Of a DNA stretch of 25,523 bases, positions 17,211-24,372 are shown piece by piece. Source of the DNA: JBEAOO01 sp041164825. Its GTDB lineage: Bacteria > Pseudomonadota > Gammaproteobacteria > Burkholderiales > Burkholderiaceae_C. Where the stretch lies: assembly GCA_041164825.1 (NCBI GenBank), contig JBEAOO010000102.1, positions 1 through 25,523 of the forward strand, written 5' to 3'. Position 1 is the first letter of the stretch, and each line of letters opens with the position of its first letter. The notes under the pieces were generated by a model. That model was given only the letters and a program-made list of their open reading frames with translations. It was not told the DNA's origin and did not search any database. Made by a program: the position numbers and the translations under genes.

Positions 17211-17940
17211 GCAGTCGCTCGGCCAGTCGTTGCGGCAGGCCAGCGGCGCGGATCTTGTCGCCGGCCAACTCGTAGTCGTAGGGCACGCGGTGGAAGGTGA
17301 GGGTGGAGGTGTCGGTCTCGAAGGTGGCGTAGCAGGCGGCGGGGTTGCCGTCGCGCGGCTGGCCGGCCGAGCCGGGCACCACCAGCCACTGGCGCTGCGG
17401 CGAGAGCGGAATCGGCACGCCGCCCACCGGAATGAACTCGCCCGCCTTGCCCGTGCCGGTGAGGTGAAACAGCCGCGGCTCGTGCACGTGGCCGCAGAAG
17501 GTGTAGCGGCGGTCGGTGGCGTGCATGCTGCGCACGGCCTCGGTGCGGCCCTGGATGTAGCCCCATTCTTCGGGCGAGTAGGCGTTGGCGTGCACGTAGA
17601 GGCAGTCGCCATCGGTGGCGGTGAAGGGCAGGGTGGCCAGGAAATCGATCTGCTCGGCCGACAGGCGCTGGCGCGTCCAAGTCACCACCTCGCGCGCCGC
17701 CGGCACCATCGCCAGCGTGGGCCCCATTACCACCGCGGCGTCATGGTTGCCCATCACGGCCAGCGCGCCTTGCGCCATGTGCTCGCGCAGCATGTCGACC
17801 ACCCAGCCTGGGTCGGCACCGTAGCCGACGAAGTCACCCAGGAACGCGTATTTGTCCACGCCCTGCTGGCGCGCATGGGCCAGCACGGATTCCACCGCTT
17901 CGCGGTTGGCGTGCAGGTCGGTGATGAGGGCAGTTTTCAT
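17197..17940 (-). CDS. Calcineurin-like metallophosphoesterase
   Basis: 247-residue cytoplasmic phosphoesterase of the calcineurin superfamily. The dinuclear-metal motifs are complete: Asp8 and His10 (ITDLHAN), Asp36 (GDFVGYG), Asn65-His66 (GNHDAA), His117 (YVHAN), and His151 and His153 (GHVHEP). The compact layout with GDFVGYG is common in PrpE/YfcE-like and diadenosine-tetraphosphatase-like members; the substrate cannot be told from sequence. The start is ATG 17938-17940 (MKTALITDLH). It is the first gene of the minus-strand run and its 3' end overlaps the kinase-Usp gene by 14 nt. This makes it a candidate phosphatase for the kinase or its targets, which is an inference from position only. 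Confidence 0.93.
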   Translation of the reverse strand: MKTALITDLHANREAVESVLAHARQQGVDKYAFLGDFVGYGADPGWVVDMLREHMAQGALAVMGNHDAAVVMGPTLAMVPAAREVVTWTRQRLSAEQIDFLATLPFTATDGDCLYVHANAYSPEEWGYIQGRTEAVRSMHATDRRYTFCGHVHEPRLFHLTGTGKAGEFIPVGGVPIPLSPQRQWLVVPGSAGQPRDGNPAACYATFETDTSTLTFHRVPYDYELAGDKIRAAGLPQRLAERLHDGD

Positions 17941-18036
17941 TCGGCCAAGGTCGTCAAAAATCGGGGCAGGGCGCCTTCACGCATTTTGCACCCTGGCCCC
18001 GCGCACCCGGCCGTGGGGATCACGTAGGTGTCCAGT

Positions 18037-18153
18037 CGTCAGCGTCGGCGCTGCCGGATGTGCAGGAGGCCTTGCTGGTGTCCCTGCTGCACCTGTGGCT
18101 CAGCCGATGCGACCGAGTAGCAGGTACTCCATCAAGGCCTTCTGCACATGCAT
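18037..18153. repeat. Upstream copy of a 117-bp direct repeat (displaced argF 3' end)
   Basis: This 117-bp stretch matches 18245-18361 at 114 positions, with mismatches at 18046, 18066 and 18097 and a constant offset of 208 bp. Read on the minus strand, it encodes the last residues of ArgF again (MHVQKALMEYLLLGRIG and stop) plus the downstream hairpin region. Weaker similarity continues a little beyond, where AAT CGG ATG stands for argF AAC AGA ATG (both Asn-Arg-Met), before breaking down. It is a remnant and not a gene. With its partner it fills most of the 367-bp gene-free stretch 17941-18307. Confidence 0.85.
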
Positions 18154-18187
18154 CCGATTTTGACGCCGGCCTCGGTGCTGCGCACCT

Positions 18188-18208
18188 TCACATCGCTGAG
18201 CGATGTGA
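18188..18208. repeat. Perfect palindrome in the spacer between the argF repeats
   Basis: TCACATCGCT (18188-18197) and AGCGATGTGA (18199-18208) are exact inverted copies around a single base, giving a 9-bp stem with a TGA loop as RNA. No T tract follows on either strand. It could be an operator, a recombination scar or a stable RNA hairpin. Nothing else in 18154-18244 is recognisable. Confidence 0.5.
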
Positions 18209-18244
18209 GCCTGCGCCGAAACAGCCTGCCGGCCTGTCGGCCGC

Positions 18245-18361
18245 CGTCAGCGTGGGCGCTGCCGGATGTGCAGCAGGCCTTGCTGGTGTCCCTGCTGCAC
18301 CTGTAGCTCAGCCGATGCGACCGAGTAGCAGGTACTCCATCAAGGCCTTCTGCACATGCAT
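18245..18361. repeat. Downstream copy of the 117-bp direct repeat (overlaps intact argF 3' end)
   Basis: Partner of 18037-18153. Positions 18308-18361 are the genuine last codons of argF. Positions 18245-18307 are its downstream region, with a hairpin at 18268-18300. Because this copy is joined to a complete gene, it is the likely source and the other copy the derived one. The low divergence (3 of 117) suggests a fairly recent duplication or ongoing gene conversion. Confidence 0.85.
18268..18300 (-). terminator. Hairpin immediately downstream of argF
   Basis: GTGCAGCAGG (18268-18277) and CCTGCTGCAC (18291-18300) pair perfectly over 10 bp with a 13-nt loop. The stem starts 7 nt after the argF stop on the minus strand. 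There is no T tract, so it may protect the mRNA 3' end or assist Rho-independent termination weakly. The duplicated copy keeps the same hairpin with one broken pair (18066). Confidence 0.4.
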
Positions 18362-19219
18362 TCTGTTTTCAGCCTCGTCCCACACCACCGATTGCGGGCC
18401 GTCGATCACGTCGGCGGCCACTTCTTCGCCGCGGTGGGCGGGCAGGCAGTGCATGAACAGCACGTCGGGCTGGGCCACGGCCATCATTTCGGCGTCCACG
18501 CACCAGTCGGCGAAGGCCTTTTTGCGCGCCTCGTTCTCGGCCTCGTAGCCCATGCTGGTCCACACATCGGTGGTGACGAGGTGGGCGCCGCGGCAGGCGT
18601 CGATCGGGTTGGCAAAGGTTTTCACGCAGTCGGTGCGCGTCACACCGGCCACCGCGGTGTCGATGCCGTAACCGCCAGGCGTGCTCACGTGCAGCGTGAA
18701 GCCCAGGATGTCGGCCGCCTGCACCCAGGTGTTGGCCATGTTGTTGCCGTCGCCCACCCACGCCACCACCTTGCCGCGGATGTCGCCGCGGTGTTCGATG
18801 AAGGTGAAGATGTCGGCCAGGATCTGGCAGGGGTGGTATTCGTTGGTCAGGCCGTTGATGACGGGCACCCGCGAGTGGCCAGCAAAACGCTCGATCTTGG
18901 CCTGTTCGTAGGTGCGGATCATCACGATGTCGACCATGCGGCTGATCACGCGCGCGCTGTCTTCGATCGGCTCGGCGCGGCCGAGTTGGCTGTCGCCGGT
19001 GGTGAGGTGCACCACCGAGCCGCCCATCTGGTACATGCCGGCCTCAAAGCTCACGCGCGTGCGGGTGCTGGCCTTCTCAAAAATCATGGCCAGCGTGCGG
19101 TCGACCAGCGGCGTGTATTTTTCGTAGTTCTTGAAGCGCTTTTTGATGGTGGCGGCGCGCTCGAACAGGTAGCTGTACTCCTCGGCGCGGAAGTCTTTGA
19201 ACTGCAGGTAGTGGCGCAT
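18308..19219 (-). CDS. argF: Ornithine carbamoyltransferase
   Basis: Cytosolic enzyme that joins ornithine and carbamoyl phosphate into citrulline in arginine biosynthesis. From ATG 19217-19219 (MRHYLQFKDFRAEEYSYLFE) it has 303 residues, the usual size. Signature elements: carbamoyl-phosphate loop FEKASTRTRVSFE, HPCQ (NEYHPCQILAD), ornithine-side SMG loop (TDVWTSMGYEAE) and FMHCLPAHRG. It is complete and looks active. A second in-frame ATG at 19238-19240 would give 310 residues (MKPGNSLMRHYLQF). The later start is preferred because a GGGA ribosome-site candidate lies 8 nt upstream and related proteins usually start just before HYLQF. It follows argD by 44 nt on the same strand. Its last 17 codons and the downstream hairpin are duplicated about 208 bp further on. 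Confidence 0.95.
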   Translation of the reverse strand: MRHYLQFKDFRAEEYSYLFERAATIKKRFKNYEKYTPLVDRTLAMIFEKASTRTRVSFEAGMYQMGGSVVHLTTGDSQLGRAEPIEDSARVISRMVDIVMIRTYEQAKIERFAGHSRVPVINGLTNEYHPCQILADIFTFIEHRGDIRGKVVAWVGDGNNMANTWVQAADILGFTLHVSTPGGYGIDTAVAGVTRTDCVKTFANPIDACRGAHLVTTDVWTSMGYEAENEARKKAFADWCVDAEMMAVAQPDVLFMHCLPAHRGEEVAADVIDGPQSVVWDEAENRMHVQKALMEYLLLGRIG

Positions 19220-19263
19220 CAGGCTGTTCCCGGGTTTCATGGCATCAAGGCTCGTGGGCAGGC

Positions 19264-20484
19264 TCAGGCCGCTGCCGCAACCGGCGAGGCCAAAAAGGCC
19301 TTGATCAGCGGCACCAGCAGGGCCACGATCTGCGCGGCCTCGGCCTCGCTCAAGATCAACGGCGGCACCAGGCGCACCACTTTGTCGGCAGTCACGCTCA
19401 GCAGCAGGCCGGCTTCGGCCGCTTGGCCCAGCAGCTCGCCGCAAGGGCGGGCCAGTTCGATGCCCAGCATCAGGCCCTGGCCGCGCACCTCCACCACGCC
19501 GTCCACACCGGCCAACTCACGTTCCAGCTGCGCCTTGAGCAGGCCGCCCACATGGGCCGCGTTGGCCATCACGCCGTCCTCTTCCATGATGCGCAGGGTC
19601 TCGACCCCGGCGCGCATCGACAGCGGGTTGCCGCCAAACGTGGTGCCGTGGTTGCCCGGGGCAAACACATTCGCCGCCTTGGGGCCGCACACCACCGCAC
19701 CAATCGGCACGCCCGAGCCCAGGCCCTTGGCCAGCGGCATCACATCGGGCTGGATGCCCGCCCACTGGTGGGCAAACCACTTGCCGGTGCGGCCAATGCC
19801 GCACTGCACCTCGTCGAGCATCAGCAACCAGCCGTGCCGGTCGCAGATTTGGCGCACGCGCTGCAGGTAATCGACCGAGGCCGGGTTGATGCCGCCTTCG
19901 CCCTGAATCACCTCCAAGAACACGGCCACCACGTTCGGGTTGCTCGCGGCCATGGCTTCAATCGCTGCCACATCGTTCAGCGGCACGCGCGGGAAGCCCT
20001 CCACCAGCGGGCCGAAGCCGGCCTGCACCTTGGGGTTGCCGGTGGCCGAGAGCGTGGCGATCGAGCGGCCGTGAAAGGCTTTCTCGTAGACGATCACTTC
20101 CGGGCGCTCGATGCCCTTGTCGTGGCCATACTTGCGGGCGATTTTCAGCGCAGCTTCGTTGGCCTCCAGGCCCGTGCTGCAGAAGAACACATTGGTGAGG
20201 CCCGAGAGCTCGCACAACTTGGCGGCCAACTGCTCTTGCAGCGGCACGTGGTAGTAGTTGGAGCTGTGGATCAGCTTGGCGATCTGCTCTTGCAGCGCCG
20301 GCACCAGCTTCGGGTGGGCGTGGCCCAGCGTGTTGACGGCGATGCCGCCCAGGCCGTCGAGGTAGGCCTTGCCGTTGGTGTCCCACACGGTGCAGCCTCG
20401 GCCATGCGACAAGGCGATCGGCAGGCGGCCGTAGGTCTTCATCACATGGGGTTCGGCGTTGGGCGTGGTGGCAGCTGCGGTCAT
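19264..20484 (-). CDS. argD: Acetylornithine aminotransferase
   Basis: PLP-dependent class III aminotransferase of arginine biosynthesis, converting N-acetylglutamate semialdehyde and glutamate to N2-acetylornithine; it may also serve in lysine synthesis. 406 residues from ATG 20482-20484 (MTAAATTPNAEPHVMKTYGR). Conserved parts: GIAVNTLGHAHP, phosphate-binding FCSTGLEANEAALK (101-114), EKAFHGRS, LDEVQCGIGRTG with Asp224, the PLP lysine Lys253 in LAKGLGSGVPIGA, and GNHGTTFGGNP. The length is normal. Family members often have FCNSG where this one has FCSTG, a mild substitution. The longer reading frame upstream to 20712 is out-of-family sequence and rejected. The leader carries a GC-rich hairpin. 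argF follows, making an argD-argF unit. Confidence 0.95.
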   Translation of the reverse strand: MTAAATTPNAEPHVMKTYGRLPIALSHGRGCTVWDTNGKAYLDGLGGIAVNTLGHAHPKLVPALQEQIAKLIHSSNYYHVPLQEQLAAKLCELSGLTNVFFCSTGLEANEAALKIARKYGHDKGIERPEVIVYEKAFHGRSIATLSATGNPKVQAGFGPLVEGFPRVPLNDVAAIEAMAASNPNVVAVFLEVIQGEGGINPASVDYLQRVRQICDRHGWLLMLDEVQCGIGRTGKWFAHQWAGIQPDVMPLAKGLGSGVPIGAVVCGPKAANVFAPGNHGTTFGGNPLSMRAGVETLRIMEEDGVMANAAHVGGLLKAQLERELAGVDGVVEVRGQGLMLGIELARPCGELLGQAAEAGLLLSVTADKVVRLVPPLILSEAEAAQIVALLVPLIKAFLASPVAAAA

Positions 20485-20508
20485 GGTGTGTGGGGCTTTC
20501 TGAAATGA

Positions 20509-20542
20509 AACGGCCGCGTTGTGCGCGGCCCGTTCGATTCTA
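20509..20542 (-). promoter_or_regulatory. argD leader: -10-like TAGAAT followed by a GC-rich hairpin
   Basis: On the minus strand TAGAAT (20537-20542) resembles a sigma-70 -10 box, although no good -35 is seen 16-18 nt away. Directly downstream, AACGGGCCGCG and CGCGGCCGTT (20509-20534) pair with one bulged base around a 5-nt loop, followed by GTTTCATTT. If the -10 is real, this stem would form at the very 5' end of the argD mRNA. An attenuator-like or stability role is possible but unproven. Confidence 0.3.
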
Positions 20543-20724
20543 AGCGTGCGCTGTGACGGCTTGCCGGCCCGCGCCACCCGGGACGGCGCGCCGTCTAACT
20601 GCGCGCTGCGCCGAGTGCCACAGTCGGCTTTCCGTCGCCTTGCTGCACCGCAACACAATGGCGGCACAATAGGGGCTTCACCGTACCGACCACATGCCGA
20701 TATCTGTCTCAATCGGAGCCAGTT

Positions 20725-21090
20725 TTGACGGCATCAGCACAGCGCATGACCATCCCCAAACACCGCGAAGTCTTCATCCAGGGCATCACGCTGGAGGGTC
20801 GCACCTTTCGCCCCAGCGACTGGGCGGAGCGCTTGGCGGGGGCCATGTCCTCGTTTCGGCCGGGCGGCAACCGCGGTGGCATCGGTGCGTTCATCGGCTA
20901 CTCGCCGTACTGCGTGCCGCGCGTGATCAATGGCGTGAAGTGCGTGATCGTCAACGACAAGCTGCGCGATCTGGAGCCGATGGCCTGGGACTTCGTGATG
21001 AACTTTGCCCGTGACAACAGCCTGCAGGTGGCCGAGGCCTGCTTGTTGCCCGAAGTGAGCAGCGCGGCATCGGCCTCAAAAGGCGACTGA
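20725..21090 (+). CDS. DUF3579 domain-containing protein
   Basis: Small soluble protein of 121 residues from a family restricted largely to betaproteobacteria; no function is established. Family features are clear: EVFIQGITLEGRTFRPSDWAE, the SSFRPGGNRGG turn, IGYSPYCVPRVINGVKCVIV and MAWDFVMNFARDNSLQVAEA. The start is placed at TTG 20725 because a GGAG ribosome site (20715-20718) lies 6 nt upstream. The in-frame ATG at 20746 has no such site and would remove only seven residues. It is divergent from argD and convergent with rpsT. The bidirectional-looking hairpin at 21282-21303 could end its transcript too. Confidence 0.9.
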   Translation: MTASAQRMTIPKHREVFIQGITLEGRTFRPSDWAERLAGAMSSFRPGGNRGGIGAFIGYSPYCVPRVINGVKCVIVNDKLRDLEPMAWDFVMNFARDNSLQVAEACLLPEVSSAASASKGD

Positions 21091-21274
21091 AAAAACCACT
21101 GAAACGGGGCAGGAAATGTGTGGGCCCAGTGCGGGCTTGGAGCGCAGGGGGGGCGATTCACATCGCGCTCTGCGGCGCCTGAAGCAGGCGAGCAGGATCA
21201 GCGGCAGCGTGAGCCGCGCCGATCTCAACAAGCGTTCAAGCAGAGGTGGCGTGGCAGATCAAACTGCCGCGGCC

Positions 21275-21303
21275 AAAAACAAAGGCCCGCTGACGCGGGC
21301 CTT
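21275..21303 (-). terminator. Rho-independent terminator of rpsT, probably bidirectional
   Basis: AAGGCCCGC (21282-21290), loop TGAC, GCGGGCCTT (21295-21303): a 9-bp perfect stem. On the minus strand it is followed by TGTTTTT, right after rpsT. On the plus strand it is followed by GTTTTG, so it could also stop the DUF3579 transcript. Positions 21091-21274 upstream of it show no gene or clear signal. Confidence 0.88.
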
Positions 21304-21327
21304 GTTTTGTGCCACCTGGAAAATCAA

Positions 21328-21624
21328 TCAGGCTGCAAGAGCCTTGATCTTGGCCGACAGGCGGCTCTTGTGACGAGCGGCCTTGTTCTTGTGGAACAGG
21401 CCCTTGTCGGCCACGGAGTCGATCACGACCTGAGCGGTCTTGAACAAATCAGCAGCTTTTGCCTTGTCGCCAGCGACAACGGCTTTTTGAACGTTCTTGA
21501 TGACGGTGCGGAACTTCGAACGCAGCGCGGTATTGGCGGCGTTGAGCTTGACGTCTTGACGCACACGCTTCAGACCCGAAGCGATGCGAACCGTTTTCTT
21601 TTTGGCTTTGGAGGAAGTGGCCAT
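21328..21624 (-). CDS. rpsT: 30S ribosomal protein S20
   Basis: Small basic ribosomal protein that binds 16S rRNA in the 30S subunit. It has 98 residues, slightly longer than the E. coli protein of 87. The family pattern is clear: a Lys-rich N-terminus with MATSSKAKKK, RSKFRTVIKNVQKAVVAGDK, then FKTAQVVIDSVADKGLFHKN and AARHKSRLSAKIKAL. ATG at 21622-21624. It is a single-gene unit with its own promoter and terminator. The ribosome site is weak (GGA about 13 nt upstream). S20 synthesis is autoregulated in E. coli; I see no direct evidence of that here. Confidence 0.98.
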   Translation of the reverse strand: MATSSKAKKKTVRIASGLKRVRQDVKLNAANTALRSKFRTVIKNVQKAVVAGDKAKAADLFKTAQVVIDSVADKGLFHKNKAARHKSRLSAKIKALAA

Positions 21625-21658
21625 GCTTTAGCAGTATCCAGGTGGAGCAAAGAAGACG

Positions 21659-21688
21659 AGTATAGCAGGCTATTCGCAGGTCCTGCAA
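21659..21688 (-). promoter_or_regulatory. Sigma-70 promoter of rpsT
   Basis: On the minus strand, -35 TTGCAG (21683-21688), an 18-nt spacer and -10 TATACT (21659-21664). The spacing and position, about 35 nt upstream of the rpsT ATG, fit a strong housekeeping promoter. It overlaps no gene and lies back to back with the murJ promoter. Confidence 0.72.
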
Positions 21689-21696
21689 ATACCGTC

Positions 21697-21724
21697 TTGG
21701 CGACGTGCATGCGCTCCCTATAAT
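21697..21724 (+). promoter_or_regulatory. Sigma-70 promoter of the murJ unit
   Basis: -10 TATAAT (21719-21724, perfect consensus) with -35 TTGGCG (21697-21702) and a 16-nt spacer. Transcription would start near 21731, giving a leader of about 113 nt before the murJ ATG. The -35 boxes of this and the rpsT promoter are only 8 bp apart, so RNA polymerase bound at one may hinder the other. Confidence 0.65.
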
Positions 21725-21843
21725 TTCTGGATCCGAGCAGCGGCTGGCCTGACCACGCTGCTTTGTTGCAAGGTGCACCTGCCGCCGCGGGTGCGCGGCC
21801 CCGGCCCTTCGCGCCGCCCGATGTCCCGTCACCTGTCTCACTC

Positions 21844-23400
21844 ATGAATTTACTGCGGGCCGCCTCCACGGTCTCTTTGCTCACGCTGGCCTCGCGCATC
21901 ACCGGCTTGGTTCGTGAATTGATGGTGGCCAGCGCCTACGGCGCCAGCGCCTGGACCGACGCCTTCAATGTCGCGTTCCGCATCCCCAACCTGCTGCGCC
22001 GCTTGTTTGCCGAGGGCGCGTTTTCGCAGGCCTTTGTGCCCATCTTGGCCGAGGTACGCACCCGCGAGGGCGACGACGCCACCCACCAGTTGGTGAACGC
22101 CGTGGCCACGGTGTTGTTCTGGGCGCTGCTGGTCACCTGCGTGATCGGCATTGCCGCCGCGCCGGTGGTGGTGTGGCTGATGGCCTCGGGTCTGGAGCGG
22201 TTTGACGGCGCGGTGGTGATGACGCGCTGGATGTTCCCCTACATTGGCTTCATGTCGCTGGTGGCGCTGTCGGCCGGGGTGCTCAACACCTGGAAGCGTT
22301 TTGCCGTGCCTGCGGCCACGCCGGTGCTGCTCAATGTGTCGTTCATCTTGGCTGCCTGGCTGCTCTCGCCGCTGTTTGCGCGCTGGGGCATCGAGCCCAT
22401 TTATGCGCTGGCCGTGGGCGTGATGGGCGGCGGGGTGTTGCAACTGGCGGTGCAGTTTCCGGCGCTCAAGCGCATTGGTTGTGTGCCGCGCATCGGCCTC
22501 ACGCCCACCACGCTGCGCGGCGCCTGGGCGCACCCGGGTGTCAAGCGCATCCTGCGCCAGATGCTGCCGGCGCTGCTGGGCGTGTCGGTGGCGCAGCTCT
22601 CGTTGATGGTCAACACGCAAATCGCGTCGCATGTGGGCACCGGTGCGGTGTCGTGGCTCAGTTATGCCGACCGGCTGATGGAATTTCCCACCGCCATGTT
22701 GGGCGTGGCGCTGGGCGTGGTGCTGATTCCGCAGCTCTCGGCCGCCCAGGCCAAAAAAGACATGGCCGCCTACTCCGGCCTGTTGGACTGGGGCTTGCGC
22801 TTGGTGGTGTTGCTGGCGCTGCCGTGCGCGGTGGCGCTGCTGGTGTTTCCGAAGGCGCTGGTGGCCGTGCTGTACCACCGCGGTGCGTTTGCGGCGGCCG
22901 ATGTGCAGCAAACCGTCAATGCGCTGATGGGTTACGGCGTCGGCCTGATGGGCCTGGTGGGCGTGAAGATCCTGGCGCCCGGCTTCTACGCCAGCCAGAA
23001 CATCCGCACCCCGGTGAAGATCGCGGTGGCCGTGCTGGCCCTCACGCAGTTGATGAATCTGGTGTTCGTGCCGCGCTTCGGCCACGCCGGGCTGGCGTTG
23101 TCGATCGGTCTGGGCGCGATGGTCAATGCGCTGTGGCTGCTGATCGGTCTGCGCCGCCGTGGCATGTACACGCCCGAGCCGGGTTGGCTGGGCTTTGCGC
23201 TGCGTGTGCTGCTGGGCACGGTGGTGCTGGGCGGTTTTTTGGCCTGGGCGCAGCAAGGCATTGATTGGCTCGGCCTGCGCAGCCAGCCGTGGTTGCGCGC
23301 GGGTGCCATGGCAGGCTGTTTGGCCGTGGCCGGCGGCTTGTACTTTGGCGCCTTGCTGGCCTGCGGCGTGCGCCTGCGCCAGTTCATGCGCGGCGGCTGA
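21844..23400 (+). CDS. murJ: Lipid II flippase MurJ (MviN)
   Basis: Inner-membrane MOP-superfamily flippase that moves lipid II to the periplasm for peptidoglycan synthesis. 518 residues, close to the usual 511-520, with about 14 hydrophobic segments. Residues known to be important in E. coli MurJ are conserved at the same positions: Arg18, Arg24, Asp39 and Arg52 (SRITGLVRE, TDAFNVAFRIPNLLRRLFAE). AEGAFSQAFVPILAE is a family hallmark. The ATG at 21844 is chosen over the longer frame from 21763, which codes for a proline-rich non-family stretch. It has its own promoter and is followed after 5 nt by the sirB1-like gene, so the two are co-transcribed. Confidence 0.96.
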   Translation: MNLLRAASTVSLLTLASRITGLVRELMVASAYGASAWTDAFNVAFRIPNLLRRLFAEGAFSQAFVPILAEVRTREGDDATHQLVNAVATVLFWALLVTCVIGIAAAPVVVWLMASGLERFDGAVVMTRWMFPYIGFMSLVALSAGVLNTWKRFAVPAATPVLLNVSFILAAWLLSPLFARWGIEPIYALAVGVMGGGVLQLAVQFPALKRIGCVPRIGLTPTTLRGAWAHPGVKRILRQMLPALLGVSVAQLSLMVNTQIASHVGTGAVSWLSYADRLMEFPTAMLGVALGVVLIPQLSAAQAKKDMAAYSGLLDWGLRLVVLLALPCAVALLVFPKALVAVLYHRGAFAAADVQQTVNALMGYGVGLMGLVGVKILAPGFYASQNIRTPVKIAVAVLALTQLMNLVFVPRFGHAGLALSIGLGAMVNALWLLIGLRRRGMYTPEPGWLGFALRVLLGTVVLGGFLAWAQQGIDWLGLRSQPWLRAGAMAGCLAVAGGLYFGALLACGVRLRQFMRGG

Positions 23401-23405
23401 GCACC

Positions 23406-24290
23406 ATGCCCCAACCGACCTGGCTCGACGCCCCCAGCCCGCTGCAATACTTTGCCGCGCTGGTGGCCGACGACAGCAGTTTTGCGCTGCTGGAGGCCGC
23501 CGTGTCGCTGGCGCAAGACGAGCATCCCGCGCTCGACACCCAGCGCGTGCTGGCCGACATCGACGCGCTGGCCGACACCCTGCGCCGGCGCATCCCGGCC
23601 GACACCGTGCCAGTGCAGCGCGTGCGCCTGTTGAACCACTATTTTTTCAGCGAGCTGGGCTTTGCCGGCAACGTCAACGACTACTACGCCGTGTCCAACA
23701 GCCACCTGCACGAGGTGCTGCGCACGCGCCGCGGCATTCCCATTTCGCTGGCGCTGGTCTACATGGAGATTGCCGCGCAGGTCGGTCTGCCGGCGCGCGG
23801 CGTGTCGTTCCCGGGGCATTTTTTGGTCAAGCTGCGTTTGGACCACGGCAGCGAACGCGGCGAGGTGGTGATTGATCCGTTCACCGGCCAATCGCTGTCG
23901 CGCGAGGCGCTGGACGAGCGCCTGCAGCCCTACAAACAACAGCAAGGCCTGACCGGCGAATTCGATGCGCCACTGGGCTTGTTTTTGCAGGCCGCCAGCC
24001 CGCGCGAGGTGCTGGGCCGCATGCTGCGCAACCTCAAAGAGATCCACCGCAGTGCCGATGACGCGCCGCGCCTGCTGGCCGTGCTGCACAGGCTGGTGGT
24101 GCTGGTGCCGGGTGACTGGGCCGAGCAGCGCGACCGCGGCCTGGTGTTGGCCACACTCGGCCAGGTGCAGGCCGCCGTGGTCGACCTGGAAACCTACCTG
24201 GCCCGCTGCCCCGAGGCGCCCGACGCCGAGGCCCTGCGCGCCCGCGTGGCCGATTTGCTGCGAGGCGGTGGCAGCGCCGCGCGACATTGA
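23406..24290 (+). CDS. SirB1-family transglutaminase-like protein with C-terminal TPR
   Basis: 294-residue soluble protein. The SirB1 core spans about residues 15-175: LNHYFFSELGFAGNVNDYYA, LHEVLRTRRGIPISLALVYM, EIAAQVGLPARGVSFPGHFL and VVIDPFTGQSLS. The C-terminal part (about 195-290, LKEIHRSADDAPRLLAVLHR, then LVLATLGQVQAAVVDLETYL) is a TPR-like helical repeat. The family is transglutaminase-like, but its biochemical role is not settled and the name comes from an operon position in enterobacteria. ATG at 23406 starts MPQPTWLDAPSP, 5 nt after the murJ stop with no strong ribosome site, so translational coupling is likely. In Burkholderiales murJ-sirB1 pairing is usual. Confidence 0.9.
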   Translation: MPQPTWLDAPSPLQYFAALVADDSSFALLEAAVSLAQDEHPALDTQRVLADIDALADTLRRRIPADTVPVQRVRLLNHYFFSELGFAGNVNDYYAVSNSHLHEVLRTRRGIPISLALVYMEIAAQVGLPARGVSFPGHFLVKLRLDHGSERGEVVIDPFTGQSLSREALDERLQPYKQQQGLTGEFDAPLGLFLQAASPREVLGRMLRNLKEIHRSADDAPRLLAVLHRLVVLVPGDWAEQRDRGLVLATLGQVQAAVVDLETYLARCPEAPDAEALRARVADLLRGGGSAARH

Positions 24291-24372
24291 CCGCACCCTG
24301 TCAGCGCACCGATAGAATTTCAATCTGTTTCCTGCCCCGGGCCCGTTGGCCCGGCCGGCTCACCGGCACCTC

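Noticed and set aside
15396..17300. 634-residue plus-strand frame opposite the kinase-Usp gene
   Set aside because: A mirror artefact of G+C-rich coding DNA; the kinase and Usp motifs are on the minus strand.
18037..18361. CRISPR or transposon inverted repeats
   Set aside because: There are only two direct copies with coding content from argF, no transposase, and no short regular repeats with unique spacers.
18060..18548. 162-residue plus-strand frame across the argF repeat
   Set aside because: It contains the direct repeat twice and runs antisense into argF; there is no family resemblance.
24287..24318. Promoter TTGACC with TAGAAT before the AI-2E-type transporter gene
   Set aside because: The 20-nt spacer is outside the usual 16-18; it is mentioned only in the gene entry.
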